A DNA stretch of 64,000 bases, from the NCBI RefSeq assembly GCF_014646015.1, contig NZ_BMMQ01000002.1, positions 124,277 to 188,276 of the forward strand, read 5' to 3'. This document shows, one piece after another, positions 18,738 through 27,464 of the stretch. Each line of letters starts with the position of its first letter. Position 1 is the first letter of the stretch. This DNA is from Microbacterium nanhaiense. Its GTDB lineage: Bacteria; Actinomycetota; Actinomycetes; Actinomycetales; Microbacteriaceae. A model generated the notes under the pieces. The model searched no databases. It was not told the DNA's origin and saw only the letters and a program-made list of their open reading frames with translations. The translations under genes and the position numbers were made by a program.

Positions 18738-19792
18738 CGGATCTCCCAGAAGCTCGGGCCGACGGGTTCCTGGAAGTCGCTCTGCGCGATCAGGTATCCC
18801 TCGGCGTCAACCGTGATGGGCAGCTGGGGCAGCGGGCGCGACGCGGGGCCGAAGACGACCTTCGCCTCGTCCGAGACATCGAACTGCGACTGGTGGCAGG
18901 GGCACAGCAGGTGGTGCGTCTGCTGCTCGTAGAGGGCCACGGGGCACCCGACGTGCGTGCAAACCTTCGAGTAGGCCACGATGCCGTCGTACGACCAGCT
19001 CTTGCGCTCCTCGCGCTCGGTGAGCTGCTCGGGCGACATGCGGACCATGAGCACCATGGCCTTGGCCTTCTCGTTGAGGTAGCCGTCGTCGTGCGAGGTG
19101 TTCGCGAGCTCTTCAGGGATCACGTGGAAGGCGGATCCGAGGGTCACATCGCTCGCCTTGATGCGCGTGCCGGAGGGGTCGCGGGTGAGGTACGAACCCT
19201 CCTTCCACATCGTCTGCTTCAGCAGGTCGACGGGGCTGTTCTCCGGGTCGTGGGGTGCGAGACCGCGGAACAGGGTGATGCCGGGGAGCACGGAGGCGAT
19301 GACAGCGGCGAACAGCGAGTTGCGGATCATCTTGCGACGACCGAAGCCCGACTCCTCGTTCGCGGTGCGGAACGCCTCGACGACCGCTGCGCGAGTCTCC
19401 TCGGAGCCGCGCGTGGTGTGACGCTCCTCGACGTGCTCCTTGTCGCTCATCAGGGTCTTCGACCAGTGGATCGCACCGATACCGATCGCGAGCAGAGCGA
19501 AGGCGATGCCGAGACCGATGAAGAGGTTGTTCTGGCGGATCGAGGTCAGTTCCTGATCCTCGATCGGGAAGAGCATGTACGCGGCGACTGCCCAGATGCT
19601 CGCGGCGACCGAGATGTAGAAGAGCGTGTAGATCGTGCGCTCAGCTCGCTTCGCGGCCTTCGGATCCACATCCGTCAGGCGTTCGCGGTGCGGGGGCAGA
19701 CCGGGGTTCTGAACCGGGTCATCGACCGAGACGGCGAGGCCCGAAGAAGGAACGTATCCCTTCACGGCACCCTTCGAATCGTCGTGTTCCAT
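18734..19792 (-). CDS. qcrA: Cytochrome bc1 complex Rieske iron-sulfur subunit
   Basis: 352 residues. Three N-terminal transmembrane helices (about 53-76, 90-111, 155-175) are the actinobacterial form; other Rieske proteins have one. The [2Fe-2S] motifs are CTHVGC and CPCHQSQF. It passes electrons from menaquinol to QcrC. Two starts compete: MSNDLD at 19825 and MEHDDSK at 19792. The second has an AAGGAG ribosome-binding site and is chosen. Either way the gene is within 40 bp of qcrC, consistent with one operon. Confidence 0.93.
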   Translation of the reverse strand: MEHDDSKGAVKGYVPSSGLAVSVDDPVQNPGLPPHRERLTDVDPKAAKRAERTIYTLFYISVAASIWAVAAYMLFPIEDQELTSIRQNNLFIGLGIAFALLAIGIGAIHWSKTLMSDKEHVEERHTTRGSEETRAAVVEAFRTANEESGFGRRKMIRNSLFAAVIASVLPGITLFRGLAPHDPENSPVDLLKQTMWKEGSYLTRDPSGTRIKASDVTLGSAFHVIPEELANTSHDDGYLNEKAKAMVLMVRMSPEQLTEREERKSWSYDGIVAYSKVCTHVGCPVALYEQQTHHLLCPCHQSQFDVSDEAKVVFGPASRPLPQLPITVDAEGYLIAQSDFQEPVGPSFWEIR

Positions 19793-19827
19793 CGTGCTCC
19801 TTGTCACGTCAAGATCGTTCGACATGC

Positions 19828-20637
19828 TTAGTTCGACTTCGCGGTGATCCACACGGCGACGGCGATGAGGCCGCCGATGCCGAAGATCCAGATGAACAGG
19901 CCCTCAGAGACGGGGCCGAGCGAGCCGAGCGTGAAGCCGCCGGGGGCCTGCGCCTCCTGCTGGTAGAGCAGCGCCGAGATGATGTCGCGCTTGTCTTCCT
20001 CGGTCAGGTTCATGTTGCTGAAGACCGGCATGTTCTGCGGGCCGGTCACCATCGCCGCGTAGATGTTCTCGGGCGTGGTGTCCATGATGTCCGGCGCGAA
20101 CTTGCCCTGCGTCAGGGCGCCACCCGCGGCGGCGACGTTGTGGCACATCGCGCAGTTGATGCGGAAGAGCTCCGCGCCGTGGGAGACGTCGCCGTTGCCG
20201 TCGATGATGCGCGAACTCGGCATCTCGGGGCCGGGCGCGACGGACTGCACGTACAGCGCGACCGACTCGATCTGCTCATCGGTGAACTGAACCGGCTTCT
20301 GATCGGCCTGCGGGCCGTGCATCTGCATCGGCATGCGGCCGGTCGACATCTGGAAGTGAACGGCGAGCTCACCGACACCGTTGAGCGACGGCCCGAATCC
20401 CTCGCGACCCTCGAGGTCCATGCCGTGGCAGGTGGCGCAGTTGGCCTGGAAGAGGGTTTCGCCCTCTTCCGCGCTCGCCTGCGTCGTCGTCGTGGTGGCC
20501 TCGTCCGTGGCCGCCACTGCGGCGGATGCACCCGCGTAGATGCCTCCCGTTGCGAGGAGGCCGACGCCGATCAGGATCGCAGCGGCGAACGGGCTGCGGC
20601 GACCGCGAGCGCGGCGCTTCAATTTCTCTCGTGCCAT
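19828..20637 (-). CDS. qcrC: Cytochrome bc1 complex dihaem cytochrome c subunit
   Basis: 269 residues. An N-terminal basic stretch and hydrophobic helix (about 15-45) anchors or exports it. Two c-haem sites follow: CATCH (Cys67, Cys70, His71) and CAMCH (Cys162, Cys165, His166). A C-terminal transmembrane helix (about 246-266) anchors it. The dihaem QcrC replaces both cytochrome c1 and soluble cytochrome c in actinobacteria and delivers electrons straight to CtaC. The ribosome-binding site is weak. Confidence 0.95.
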   Translation of the reverse strand: MAREKLKRRARGRRSPFAAAILIGVGLLATGGIYAGASAAVAATDEATTTTTQASAEEGETLFQANCATCHGMDLEGREGFGPSLNGVGELAVHFQMSTGRMPMQMHGPQADQKPVQFTDEQIESVALYVQSVAPGPEMPSSRIIDGNGDVSHGAELFRINCAMCHNVAAAGGALTQGKFAPDIMDTTPENIYAAMVTGPQNMPVFSNMNLTEEDKRDIISALLYQQEAQAPGGFTLGSLGPVSEGLFIWIFGIGGLIAVAVWITAKSN

Positions 20638-20658
20638 GACGGTGGTCTAGCTCCGCTC

Positions 20659-21288
20659 TTACTTGATGAAATAGATGACGGCGAAGAGGGCGATCCACAC
20701 GACGTCGACGAAGTGCCAGTAGTACGACACAACGACCGCGGTGGTCGCTTCCTTGTGCGTGAAGCGCTTGACGGCGAACGCACGACCCAGCGTCAGGAGG
20801 AAGGCAATCAGACCGCCGGTGACGTGCAGGGCGTGGAAGCCCGTCGTCAGGTAGAAGGCGGATCCGTAGGGGTCGCTCGAGAGCGTCACGCCCTCGGTGA
20901 TGAGCTGCGCGTACTCCCACACCTGGCCGGAGACGAAGATCGCGCCGAGCGCGAACGTCATCCAGAACCACGGGATCATGCCAACGCTCTTCCAGCCCTG
21001 GCCCTTGACGGTGTGCGGCTGCAGGCGCTCTGCGGCCCAGACGCCGAACTGGCAGGTCACCGATGAGAGCACGAGGATGATCGTGTTGATCAGTGCGAAG
21101 GGCACGTTCAGGTTCGAAGTCTGCTCCTCCCAGAGACCGGGGGAGGTGCTTCGAAGCGTGAAGTAGATGGCAAACAGGCCCGCGAAGAACATCACTTCCG
21201 AGCCGAGCCACACGATGGTGCCGACAGCGACACTGTCGGGGCGCTTCACTGTTCTGGGCGCAGGGGCATACGTAGCTGGGGTCGTCAC
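20659..21288 (-). CDS. ctaE: Cytochrome c oxidase subunit III
   Basis: 209 residues with five visible transmembrane helices; typical [16 protein letters not shown] and [10 protein letters not shown] motifs. It supports proton uptake and stability of the aa3 oxidase. GTG 21288 (peptide [11 protein letters not shown]) is preferred to upstream ATGs because CATAAT lies 6 bp before it and the extension upstream lacks family character. It heads the ctaE-qcrC-qcrA-qcrB transcription unit, joining oxidase and bc subunits under one promoter. Confidence 0.93.
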   Translation of the reverse strand: MTTPATYAPAPRTVKRPDSVAVGTIVWLGSEVMFFAGLFAIYFTLRSTSPGLWEEQTSNLNVPFALINTIILVLSSVTCQFGVWAAERLQPHTVKGQGWKSVGMIPWFWMTFALGAIFVSGQVWEYAQLITEGVTLSSDPYGSAFYLTTGFHALHVTGGLIAFLLTLGRAFAVKRFTHKEATTAVVVSYYWHFVDVVWIALFAVIYFIK

Positions 21289-21294
21289 CCTCTC

Positions 21295-21300
21295 ATTATG
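21295..21300 (-). promoter_or_regulatory. -10 box of the ctaE-qcrCAB operon (leaderless)
   Basis: On the minus strand CATAAT ends 6 bp before GTG 21288. Confidence 0.5.
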
Positions 21301-21339
21301 GCCGATAACACCGCCGATTTTTTGCACCGCGCACCAAGG

Positions 21340-21351
21340 AAGGCAAGCCTT
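21340..21351. promoter_or_regulatory. Short palindrome upstream of ctaE
   Basis: AAGGC-AA-GCCTT is a 12-bp palindrome about 40 bp upstream of the ctaE -10 box. It only loosely resembles a DtxR/IdeR iron box (roughly half the consensus positions), so iron control is a weak guess. Confidence 0.2.
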
Positions 21352-21455
21352 ACCGGCTATGTTCTCACCGTGAATGCCCTCGGTAGTCGATGCGAAAGTG
21401 CAGGTCACGCGGAGAGAATGGGGTATCCACTAGCAGTTTCTGATCGGCTCCTGGC

Positions 21456-21480
21456 AACTTCTACGACGTGTCGAGAAGTT
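21456..21480. promoter_or_regulatory. Dyad overlapping the trpD promoter
   Basis: AACTTCT (21456-21462) and AGAAGTT (21474-21480) are inverted, extended by CGAC/GTCG with one bulged base. The right arm ends 10 bp before the trpD -10 box, so the dyad covers the -35 position, where a repressor would act. Confidence 0.4.
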
Positions 21481-21490
21481 TTGGGTGGCC

Positions 21491-21496
21491 TACTGT
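21491..21496 (+). promoter_or_regulatory. -10 box of trpD (leaderless)
   Basis: TACTGT ends 7 bp before ATG 21504; there is no ribosome-binding site. Confidence 0.45.
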
Positions 21497-21503
21497 TGCC
21501 TGT

Positions 21504-22565
21504 ATGACACAGCCCACTTGGCCCGAGATTCTGACCACCGCGCTGTCCGGCGAGGACCTCACCGTGTCCCAGGCGGAATGGGCGATGCGGCAGGTGATGC
21601 GGGGCGAAGCCACCGACGCGCAGCTCGGCGGATTGCTGATGGCACTTCGGGCGAAGGGCGAGGCCGTCACAGAGGTGATCGGATTCCGCGACGCGATTCT
21701 CGACGCCGCCGTGCCGCTCCCCGTCGACTCGAACGTTCTCGACATCGTCGGGACGGGTGGAGACCGGTACGGCACCGTGAACATCTCGTCCACGGCGTCG
21801 ATCATCGTCGCGGCATGCGACATCCCCGTCGTCAAGCACGGCAATCGCGCCGTTAGCTCCAAGGCGGGATCGAGCGACGTGCTAAGCGCGCTCGGCATCG
21901 ACCTCCGCCTGTCCCCGGAAGGCGTCGCCCGCGTGCTCGATGAGGCGGGCATCACATTCGCCTGGGCCGCGGCGTTCCACCCCGGCTTCAAGCACGCCGC
22001 CGGCGTGCGTGCGGAGCTCGGCGTACCGACCGCGTTCAACTTCCTCGGCCCGCTCGTGAACCCGGCGCGCGCCGAGGCCAACGCGGTGGGAGTCGCGTCG
22101 CTCGACATCGTGCCGATCATCACGGGCGTCTTCCGGACGCGCGGCGCGACGGCGCTCGTCTTCCGAGGCGAGGACGGCCTGGACGAGCTCACCACGACCG
22201 GGTACAGCCGGATCTGGCAGGTCGCCAACGGCGACATGCACGAGTTCGACATCCACCCGCGGGATCTCGGGATCCCGACCGCGCAGATGGACGACCTCAT
22301 CGGCGGGAGCCCGGAGGAGAACGCCGACACGCTGCGACGGACGCTCGCAGGCGAGCGGGGCGAGGTGCGCGACATCGTTCTGCTCAATGCCGCGGCCGGC
22401 ATCGTCGCCTACCGGCTCTCGCAGGATCCGGCGCAGGCCGACCGCAACATGATCCAGCGGCTCACGGAGGCGCGGGACGAGGCCGCCGCGGCGATCGATG
22501 ACGGGCGCGCGACGGCGAAGCTGGAGGCGTGGATCGCGGCCTCGACGGGCGCGGGCGCGGCGTAG
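21504..22565 (+). CDS. trpD: Anthranilate phosphoribosyltransferase
   Basis: 353 residues, full length. It joins anthranilate to PRPP in tryptophan synthesis. Motifs: GTGGDRYGTVNISS (PRPP-binding), KHGNRAVSSKAGSSD, and NFLGPLVNPA (anthranilate site). ATG 21504 is chosen over an in-frame ATG 36 bp upstream from homology to the family N-terminus and the leaderless promoter. It stands apart from other trp genes, as is common in actinobacteria. Confidence 0.95.
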   Translation: MTQPTWPEILTTALSGEDLTVSQAEWAMRQVMRGEATDAQLGGLLMALRAKGEAVTEVIGFRDAILDAAVPLPVDSNVLDIVGTGGDRYGTVNISSTASIIVAACDIPVVKHGNRAVSSKAGSSDVLSALGIDLRLSPEGVARVLDEAGITFAWAAAFHPGFKHAAGVRAELGVPTAFNFLGPLVNPARAEANAVGVASLDIVPIITGVFRTRGATALVFRGEDGLDELTTTGYSRIWQVANGDMHEFDIHPRDLGIPTAQMDDLIGGSPEENADTLRRTLAGERGEVRDIVLLNAAAGIVAYRLSQDPAQADRNMIQRLTEARDEAAAAIDDGRATAKLEAWIAASTGAGAA

Positions 22566-22622
22566 GCCTCCCGCTCAGGCGCCGTGCATACGATGGTGTG
22601 ACGTGATTCGAGAGGACTGCGC

Positions 22623-23189
22623 ATGGAGTGGCTCGTACCGGTAGCGATCGTCGTTGCCGTCGTGGTGATCGCCGGAATCTATCTCTGGGCGACCTACAAC
22701 TCGCTCGTGGCGCTGGGGACGCGCGTGGATGAGGCGTGGAGCGGGATCGGGGTGCAGCTGCGCCGTCGAGCCGACCTGGTGCCCAACCTCATCGAGTCGG
22801 TCAAGGGGTACGCGGCGCACGAGCGCGTCGTGCTCGCGAACGTCACGCAGGCTCGCGCGGAATCGCTGAACGCGGCTACCCCGGCCGAGGCGGGCCGGGC
22901 AGAGAGCCACATGCAGCAGGCGCTCAAGAGCCTCTTCGCTGTGGCCGAGGGTTATCCGGCGCTACAGGCGAGCCAGAACTACCTGCACCTGCAGAGCGAG
23001 CTCGTCGACACCGAGGACGAGATCCAGGCGTCGCGCCGCTTCTACAACGGTGGCGTGCGCGAGCTCAACATCAAGATGAAGCAGTTCCCCAATAACTTGT
23101 TCGCGAAGGGCCTCGGCTTCACGGAACGCGAGTTCTTCGAGGACGAGGACGCCGCGAGCGTGCGCCAGCCGCCGCGCGTTCAGTTCTGA
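22623..23189 (+). CDS. LemA family protein
   Basis: 188 residues. One N-terminal transmembrane helix (about 4-24) and a long helical extracytoplasmic or cytoplasmic domain with the LemA signature YNSLVALGTRVDEAWSGI and RRADLVPNLIESVKGYA. LemA proteins are widespread; their role is poorly defined, with links to membrane stress and to two-component or peptidase partners. GAGAGGA precedes the ATG. Here it lies alone between trpD and ilvA without the TPM-domain or peptidase partner often seen. Confidence 0.92.
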   Translation: MEWLVPVAIVVAVVVIAGIYLWATYNSLVALGTRVDEAWSGIGVQLRRRADLVPNLIESVKGYAAHERVVLANVTQARAESLNAATPAEAGRAESHMQQALKSLFAVAEGYPALQASQNYLHLQSELVDTEDEIQASRRFYNGGVRELNIKMKQFPNNLFAKGLGFTEREFFEDEDAASVRQPPRVQF

Positions 23190-23218
23190 TCGCTGGCACG
23201 ACCATCTCAGGAGGATGG

Positions 23219-24460
23219 ATGACGAACGTCGAGCTCCCGACGCTTGCAGAGTTCGAAGAAGCGGCCGCGGGGCTCGCACCGGTCATCGAGCGCACACCCA
23301 TTCAGTTCTCGCAGCACCTGAGCGACCTGCTCGGTCAGCGCGTCGTGATGAAGCTCGAGAACCTGCAGCGCACCGGATCCTTCAAGGTGCGCGGCGCGAC
23401 GCATCGCCTTTCGCGGCTGACGGACGAGGAGCGCGCCCGCGGCGTCGTGGCCGCGTCCGCCGGTAACCACGCCCAGGGCGTGGCCCTTGCGGCGCAGCAG
23501 CTCGGCATCAAGGCGACCATCTACATGCCGCTGGGCGTGCCCGTGCCGAAGCTGCTCGCGACGCGGGGATACGGCGCCGAAGTGGTCCTCGCGGGCGATG
23601 GCGTCGAGGTCGGTCTGCAGATGGCGCTGGAGCACGCCGAGCGCGAGGGCGCCGTGATGATCCACCCCTACGATCATCGCGACATCATCGTCGGTCAGGG
23701 CACCCTCGGGCTCGAGTTCCTCGAGCAGGCCCCCGACGTCGAGACGCTCGTCGTCGGGATCGGCGGCGGCGGCCTCATCGCGGGTGTGGCGGCGGCGGCC
23801 AAGGCGAAGGTCGCGGCCGAGGCCGAGGGGCGCGAACTGCGCATCATCGGGGTGCAGGCGGAGAACGCCGCGCCGTACCCCGTCTCCCTCGAGGCCGACG
23901 AGCCCGTCACGGTGACGGTCGAGCCGACGATCGCGGACGGCATCAAGGTCGCCCGCCCCGGCGACATCCCTTTCGCGATGATTCGGGAGCTCGTCGACGA
24001 GGTCGTCACGGTGAGCGAGGACGACATCGCCCGTGCGCTGCTCGCGCTGCTCGAACGCGCCAAGGTCGTCGTCGAGCCCGCGGGTGCCGTGGGCGTTGCG
24101 GCGATCATGGCCGGCAAGATCCGCGCGAAGGGCACGACGGGGCTCATCCTCTCGGGTGGCAACATCGATCCCCTTCTCATGCAGAGGATCGTCGCCCACG
24201 GTCTGGCCGCAGCCGGACGCTACCTGACCGTGCTGATCCCGCTTCCCGACCGTCCGGGCCAGTTGGTTCACGTGTCCGAGACGCTTGCGCAGGCGGGGGC
24301 GAACGTCATCGAGGTCTCGCACACGCGCCACGGGCAGGGGCTCCAGATCAGCGAGGTCATGCTGCAGATCTCGGTCGAGACGCGCGGCGAGGAGCATCGC
24401 CAGCTCGTCCTCGAGGCGCTTCGATCGGCCGGATTCCGTCCGCAGGTCGTACAGGACTAG
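23219..24460 (+). CDS. ilvA: Threonine ammonia-lyase, medium form with one ACT domain
   Basis: 413 residues. PLP-dependent deamination of threonine to 2-oxobutyrate, feeding isoleucine synthesis or threonine catabolism. The PLP lysine is Lys56 in RTGSFKVRGA; the PLP phosphate loop is GGGG (about 180-185). A single ACT-like regulatory domain occupies about 335-410, shorter than the two-ACT E. coli IlvA. AGGAGGATGG directly precedes ATG 23219. A strong terminator follows. Confidence 0.93.
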   Translation: MTNVELPTLAEFEEAAAGLAPVIERTPIQFSQHLSDLLGQRVVMKLENLQRTGSFKVRGATHRLSRLTDEERARGVVAASAGNHAQGVALAAQQLGIKATIYMPLGVPVPKLLATRGYGAEVVLAGDGVEVGLQMALEHAEREGAVMIHPYDHRDIIVGQGTLGLEFLEQAPDVETLVVGIGGGGLIAGVAAAAKAKVAAEAEGRELRIIGVQAENAAPYPVSLEADEPVTVTVEPTIADGIKVARPGDIPFAMIRELVDEVVTVSEDDIARALLALLERAKVVVEPAGAVGVAAIMAGKIRAKGTTGLILSGGNIDPLLMQRIVAHGLAAAGRYLTVLIPLPDRPGQLVHVSETLAQAGANVIEVSHTRHGQGLQISEVMLQISVETRGEEHRQLVLEALRSAGFRPQVVQD

Positions 24461-24467
24461 AACCACG

Positions 24468-24509
24468 AAGGGGCGGGGCGGGATCCATTTGGATCCCGCC
24501 CCGCCCCTT
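24468..24509. terminator. Bidirectional terminator between ilvA and greA
   Basis: A perfect 19-bp G/C-rich stem (24468-24486 with 24491-24509), loop ATTT, between convergent genes. Confidence 0.85.
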
Positions 24510-24521
24510 GTCGATGCCGCG

Positions 24522-25007
24522 TCAGCCGGTGAAGGTCTCGACGGCGACGATCTCGACCGGAATCGTCTTGCCGTTCGGGGCCTGGTAGGAGCCCTTCTCG
24601 CCGACCTTCATGCCGTTGATCGCGGCACCGAGCGGGCTCTGCTCGCTGTAGACGTCGAGATCGGTTCCGCCCGCGATCTCGCGACTGCCGAGCAGGAACT
24701 TCTCCTCGTCGCCGAAGATAATCGCGGTGATCACGGTGCCGGGGCGCACGACGCCGTCGGCCTCCGGTGCCTCGCTGATCTTGGCGTCCTTCAGCATCGC
24801 GGTGAGCTGGCGGATCCGCATCTCCTGCTTGCCCTGCTCATCCTTCGCGGCGTGATAGCCGCCGTTCTCGCGCAGATCGCCTTCTTCGCGCGCTGCCTCG
24901 ATGCGCTTGGCGATCTCCTCGCGGCCGACGGTCGAGAGGTGCTCGAGCTCGGCGGAGAGGCGGTCGTACGCCTCCTGGGTCAGGAACGGCGTGGTCTCAT
25001 CAGACAC
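24522..25007 (-). CDS. greA: Transcription elongation factor GreA
   Basis: 161 residues. The N-terminal antiparallel coiled coil (about 10-76) carries the tip motif AREEGDLRENGGYHAAKDEQ with the acidic residues that enter the RNA polymerase secondary channel to stimulate transcript cleavage. The C-terminal FKBP-like domain spans about 85-160. The start is GTG 25007, supported by AAGGAG 7 bp upstream. Confidence 0.96.
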   Translation of the reverse strand: MSDETTPFLTQEAYDRLSAELEHLSTVGREEIAKRIEAAREEGDLRENGGYHAAKDEQGKQEMRIRQLTAMLKDAKISEAPEADGVVRPGTVITAIIFGDEEKFLLGSREIAGGTDLDVYSEQSPLGAAINGMKVGEKGSYQAPNGKTIPVEIVAVETFTG

Positions 25008-25060
25008 GATGAATCTCCTTACACAGATCTGCTGATCCGATGGTGGGTATCCGAGTGAAT

Positions 25061-25453
25061 CTACCGGATGAAGCAGGAAACGACGACACCGGTCGTCGCC
25101 GTGTCGACCGTGCGGAGGATCGTCGAGTGCTCGCTCGAGATCGACTCCGTCGGGGGGATCTCGACGACCTGCCATCCCACCTTCGCGAAGCTCTCATCGA
25201 GCGCTTCGAGCACGCAGGCTACCTCGTCGTCGGTAGGCATCGTCACCCGGTAGCGCACCTCGACGTGCCCGCTGTCGATGACCTCGAAGCCGAGATCGTC
25301 GTAGCTCACGGTGTCTCGCGAGTTCTGCACGACCGACCAGCCGATCACCACGACGAGCACGAGACCGATGGCGCCCGCGATCGTCAGCCACAGCCGCATC
25401 GCGGAGCGTGTCGTGCGGCCGTAGCGATCGTCGAGCTCTGCCTGCGTGGTCAC
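25061..25453 (-). CDS. DUF4307 family single-pass membrane protein
   Basis: 130 residues. A DDRYG-containing N-terminus, one transmembrane helix (about 20-43) and an extracytoplasmic beta-rich domain that ends VVSCFIR, with two cysteines that could form a disulfide. This matches the actinobacterial DUF4307 family normally found next to greA. GTG 25453 has GAGAGG 5 bp upstream and is preferred to GTG 25459. Function unknown. Confidence 0.85.
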   Translation of the reverse strand: MTTQAELDDRYGRTTRSAMRLWLTIAGAIGLVLVVVIGWSVVQNSRDTVSYDDLGFEVIDSGHVEVRYRVTMPTDDEVACVLEALDESFAKVGWQVVEIPPTESISSEHSTILRTVDTATTGVVVSCFIR

Positions 25454-25535
25454 GAGCACCTCTCAGCCGGGGGCGATGGGGGAGGAATAGGGTGGTGCTG
25501 TTCCAGATTAGCCGTCGAAAACCAGGAGTTCCTCG

Positions 25536-25769
25536 ATGCCCTTCCAGTTCAGCACTCCGGTTCCGTCGCCGTCGCCGTCGATCGATCCGTCGATCGTCAC
25601 CCCGGGAACCCTGGGCTGGATCGTGGTGCTGGTGCTCGCGATCGCCGTCGTCCTCCTCGCGATCGACATGCTGCGACGCGTGCGGCGGGTGAAGTACCGC
25701 GAGGAGGTCAACGAGGCGCTCGACGCCGAGCAGGCAGCCGAGCGCGACGAGGGCATCAACCCGCGTTGA
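25536..25769 (+). CDS. Small single-pass membrane protein
   Basis: 77 residues: a Pro/Ser-rich N-terminus, one transmembrane helix (about 27-45) and a charged cytoplasmic tail rich in Glu, Arg and Ala. No family recognised. AGGAG upstream of the ATG and good GC-rich coding bias support it. Its end overlaps the end of the convergent hemolysin III gene by 14 bp. Confidence 0.65.
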   Translation: MPFQFSTPVPSPSPSIDPSIVTPGTLGWIVVLVLAIAVVLLAIDMLRRVRRVKYREEVNEALDAEQAAERDEGINPR

Positions 25770-26490
25770 ACGCGGGATCCAGCGCGATTAGGAGCGACCC
25801 GGCCCAGTGGCAGAGGAATGCCAGGACCGTGCACACGTGGAAGATCTCGTGGAAGCCGAAGTGGTTCGGCCACGGGTTCGGCTTCTTGATCGCGTATACG
25901 ACCGCGCCCACGGAGTAGAGCACGCCCCCGATCACGACGAGGATCATCATCGCCGGGCTCGCGCGGAACAGCTGCGGCATGTACATCACGGCCGCCCACC
26001 CCAGCACGAGGTAGAGCGCGACGTAGAGCCAGCGCGGCGCGCCGATCCACAGGACGCGGAACAGGATGCCGAGGATTGCGCCGCCCCACACGAGGCTGAG
26101 CAGCAGAACGCCTTCTTCGGGCGGGAGGGCGAGCACGCCGATCGGAGTGTAGGTGCCTGCGATGAGCAGCAGGATGTTGGCGTGGTCGATGCGCTTGAGC
26201 ACGGCCTTCGTGCGAGGGCGCCAGTTGAACCGGTGGTAGACGGCGGAGTTGCCGAACAGCAGGAGTGACGACACCATAAACACCGCCGAGGCCCACTTGG
26301 CGGGGGTTCCGTGGGCGAGACTGATGAGGACGATTCCCGCGGCGAGTGCGACCGGCGCGGTTCCGGCATGGATCCAGCCTCGCCAACTCGGCTTGATGTC
26401 GGCGCTCAGCGGGGCATCGGCTTCGATGAGGGGGAGTCGGGGCATAGCGGCGCCGACTTCGGGGGATCCGGGCGTCTCGTGGCTCTCCAT
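25756..26490 (-). CDS. Hemolysin III / PAQR-family membrane protein
   Basis: 244 residues with seven transmembrane helices after a 35-residue polar N-terminus. Conserved family residues are in SAVYHR, DHANI and FGFHEIFHVC...FLCHW, which place His residues for a metal site at the membrane. Despite the name, most bacterial members are not toxins. It is divergent from uppS with only 86 bp between the start codons. Confidence 0.88.
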   Translation of the reverse strand: MESHETPGSPEVGAAMPRLPLIEADAPLSADIKPSWRGWIHAGTAPVALAAGIVLISLAHGTPAKWASAVFMVSSLLLFGNSAVYHRFNWRPRTKAVLKRIDHANILLLIAGTYTPIGVLALPPEEGVLLLSLVWGGAILGILFRVLWIGAPRWLYVALYLVLGWAAVMYMPQLFRASPAMMILVVIGGVLYSVGAVVYAIKKPNPWPNHFGFHEIFHVCTVLAFLCHWAGSLLIALDPAFNAG

Positions 26491-26496
26491 CTGCTG

Positions 26497-26502
26497 AGCC
26501 TA
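26497..26502 (-). promoter_or_regulatory. -10 box of the hemolysin III gene (leaderless)
   Basis: On the minus strand TAGGCT ends 6 bp before ATG 26490. Confidence 0.45.
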
Positions 26503-26564
26503 TGACGCGTTGTATGCCCGGAGCGACACATGCGGCCTCTCCGCGGTCGTCCGGGGAACGGGGG

Positions 26565-26570
26565 TATCGT
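26565..26570 (+). promoter_or_regulatory. -10 box of the cis-prenyltransferase gene (leaderless)
   Basis: TATCGT ends 6 bp before GTG 26577. AAGGAG at 26572-26577 runs into the GTG itself, too close to act as a ribosome-binding site for it. Confidence 0.4.
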
Positions 26571-26576
26571 CAAGGA

Positions 26577-27365
26577 GTGGTTAGCAGCTCGGGTTCGAAT
26601 GAGGGCAAAGGTCCCCTCTACCGCCTTTACGGCTCGCGTCTTCGGCGCCAGATCTCTCCCGACAGGGTTCCCCAGCACGTTGCGATGATGATCGACGGCA
26701 ATCGCCGCTGGGCCCGCCAGCTCGGGTTCGAGACGCCTGCACACGGGCACCGGGCCGGTGCCGACAAGATGGTTGAGTTCCTGGGCTGGTGCGACGAACT
26801 CGGCATCAAGGTCGTCACCCTCTATCTGCTCTCCAACGACAACGTCCTGAAACGGGATCAGGCGGAGCTGCAGGACCTGATCCAGATCATCGCGGATCTG
26901 GCCGGTCGGTTGTCCCGGCGCGGGGAGTGGCGCGTGCAGCACGTGGGGCGCGAGGACAACCTGCCGCCCTCGCTGCTCGAGGCCCTTCAGGACGCCTCGG
27001 AGTTGACGCGTGCGAACAGCGGCCTCCACGTGAACCTTGCCGTCGGCTACGGCGGCCGGTATGAGATCGTCGACGCAATGCGGAAGATCATTGCGAAGCA
27101 CGCGGACCGTGGGGGCACGCTCGAGGAACTCGGGGCCAGCCTCACGCCGGAGATCATCGGCGAGCACCTCTACACGGGCGGGCAGAAGGATCCCGATCTC
27201 GTCATCCGCACCTCGGGCGAGCAGCGCCTGAGCGATTTTCTTCTGTGGCAGAGCGCGCACAGCGAGTTCTACTTCCTCGAGGCGCTCGGCCCCGATCTGC
27301 GCAAGGTCGACTTCTTGCGGGCCATCCGCGACTACGGCTCCCGCGATCGGCGATTCGGCAAGTAA
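26577..27365 (+). CDS. Isoprenyl transferase (cis-prenyltransferase, short-chain clade)
   Basis: 262 residues. The substrate motif is MMIDGNRRWAR with Asp40; classic long-chain UppS has DGNGRWA, while DGNRRWA is, from memory, typical of mycobacterial Rv1086, a Z-farnesyl diphosphate synthase. GYGGRYEIVDA and RTSGEQRLSDFLLWQSAHSE also follow that clade. It may therefore make the short Z-FPP precursor for decaprenyl or undecaprenyl carriers and not the full chain. The GTG start is inferred from the promoter spacing; upstream codons have no family homology. Confidence 0.9.
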   Translation: MVSSSGSNEGKGPLYRLYGSRLRRQISPDRVPQHVAMMIDGNRRWARQLGFETPAHGHRAGADKMVEFLGWCDELGIKVVTLYLLSNDNVLKRDQAELQDLIQIIADLAGRLSRRGEWRVQHVGREDNLPPSLLEALQDASELTRANSGLHVNLAVGYGGRYEIVDAMRKIIAKHADRGGTLEELGASLTPEIIGEHLYTGGQKDPDLVIRTSGEQRLSDFLLWQSAHSEFYFLEALGPDLRKVDFLRAIRDYGSRDRRFGK

Positions 27366-27464
27366 ACGACGCGTGAAGTTTCGGCAACCCCCGTTCCGAA
27401 TAACATGCGTGTGATTTACCGTCGACTCATCAGGCACGGCGCTCGATGAAGGGACGCGGAGATC

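Noticed and set aside
16938..18932. Long plus-strand open frame opposite qcrB
   Set aside because: Antisense to a clearly conserved cytochrome b gene; no family features.
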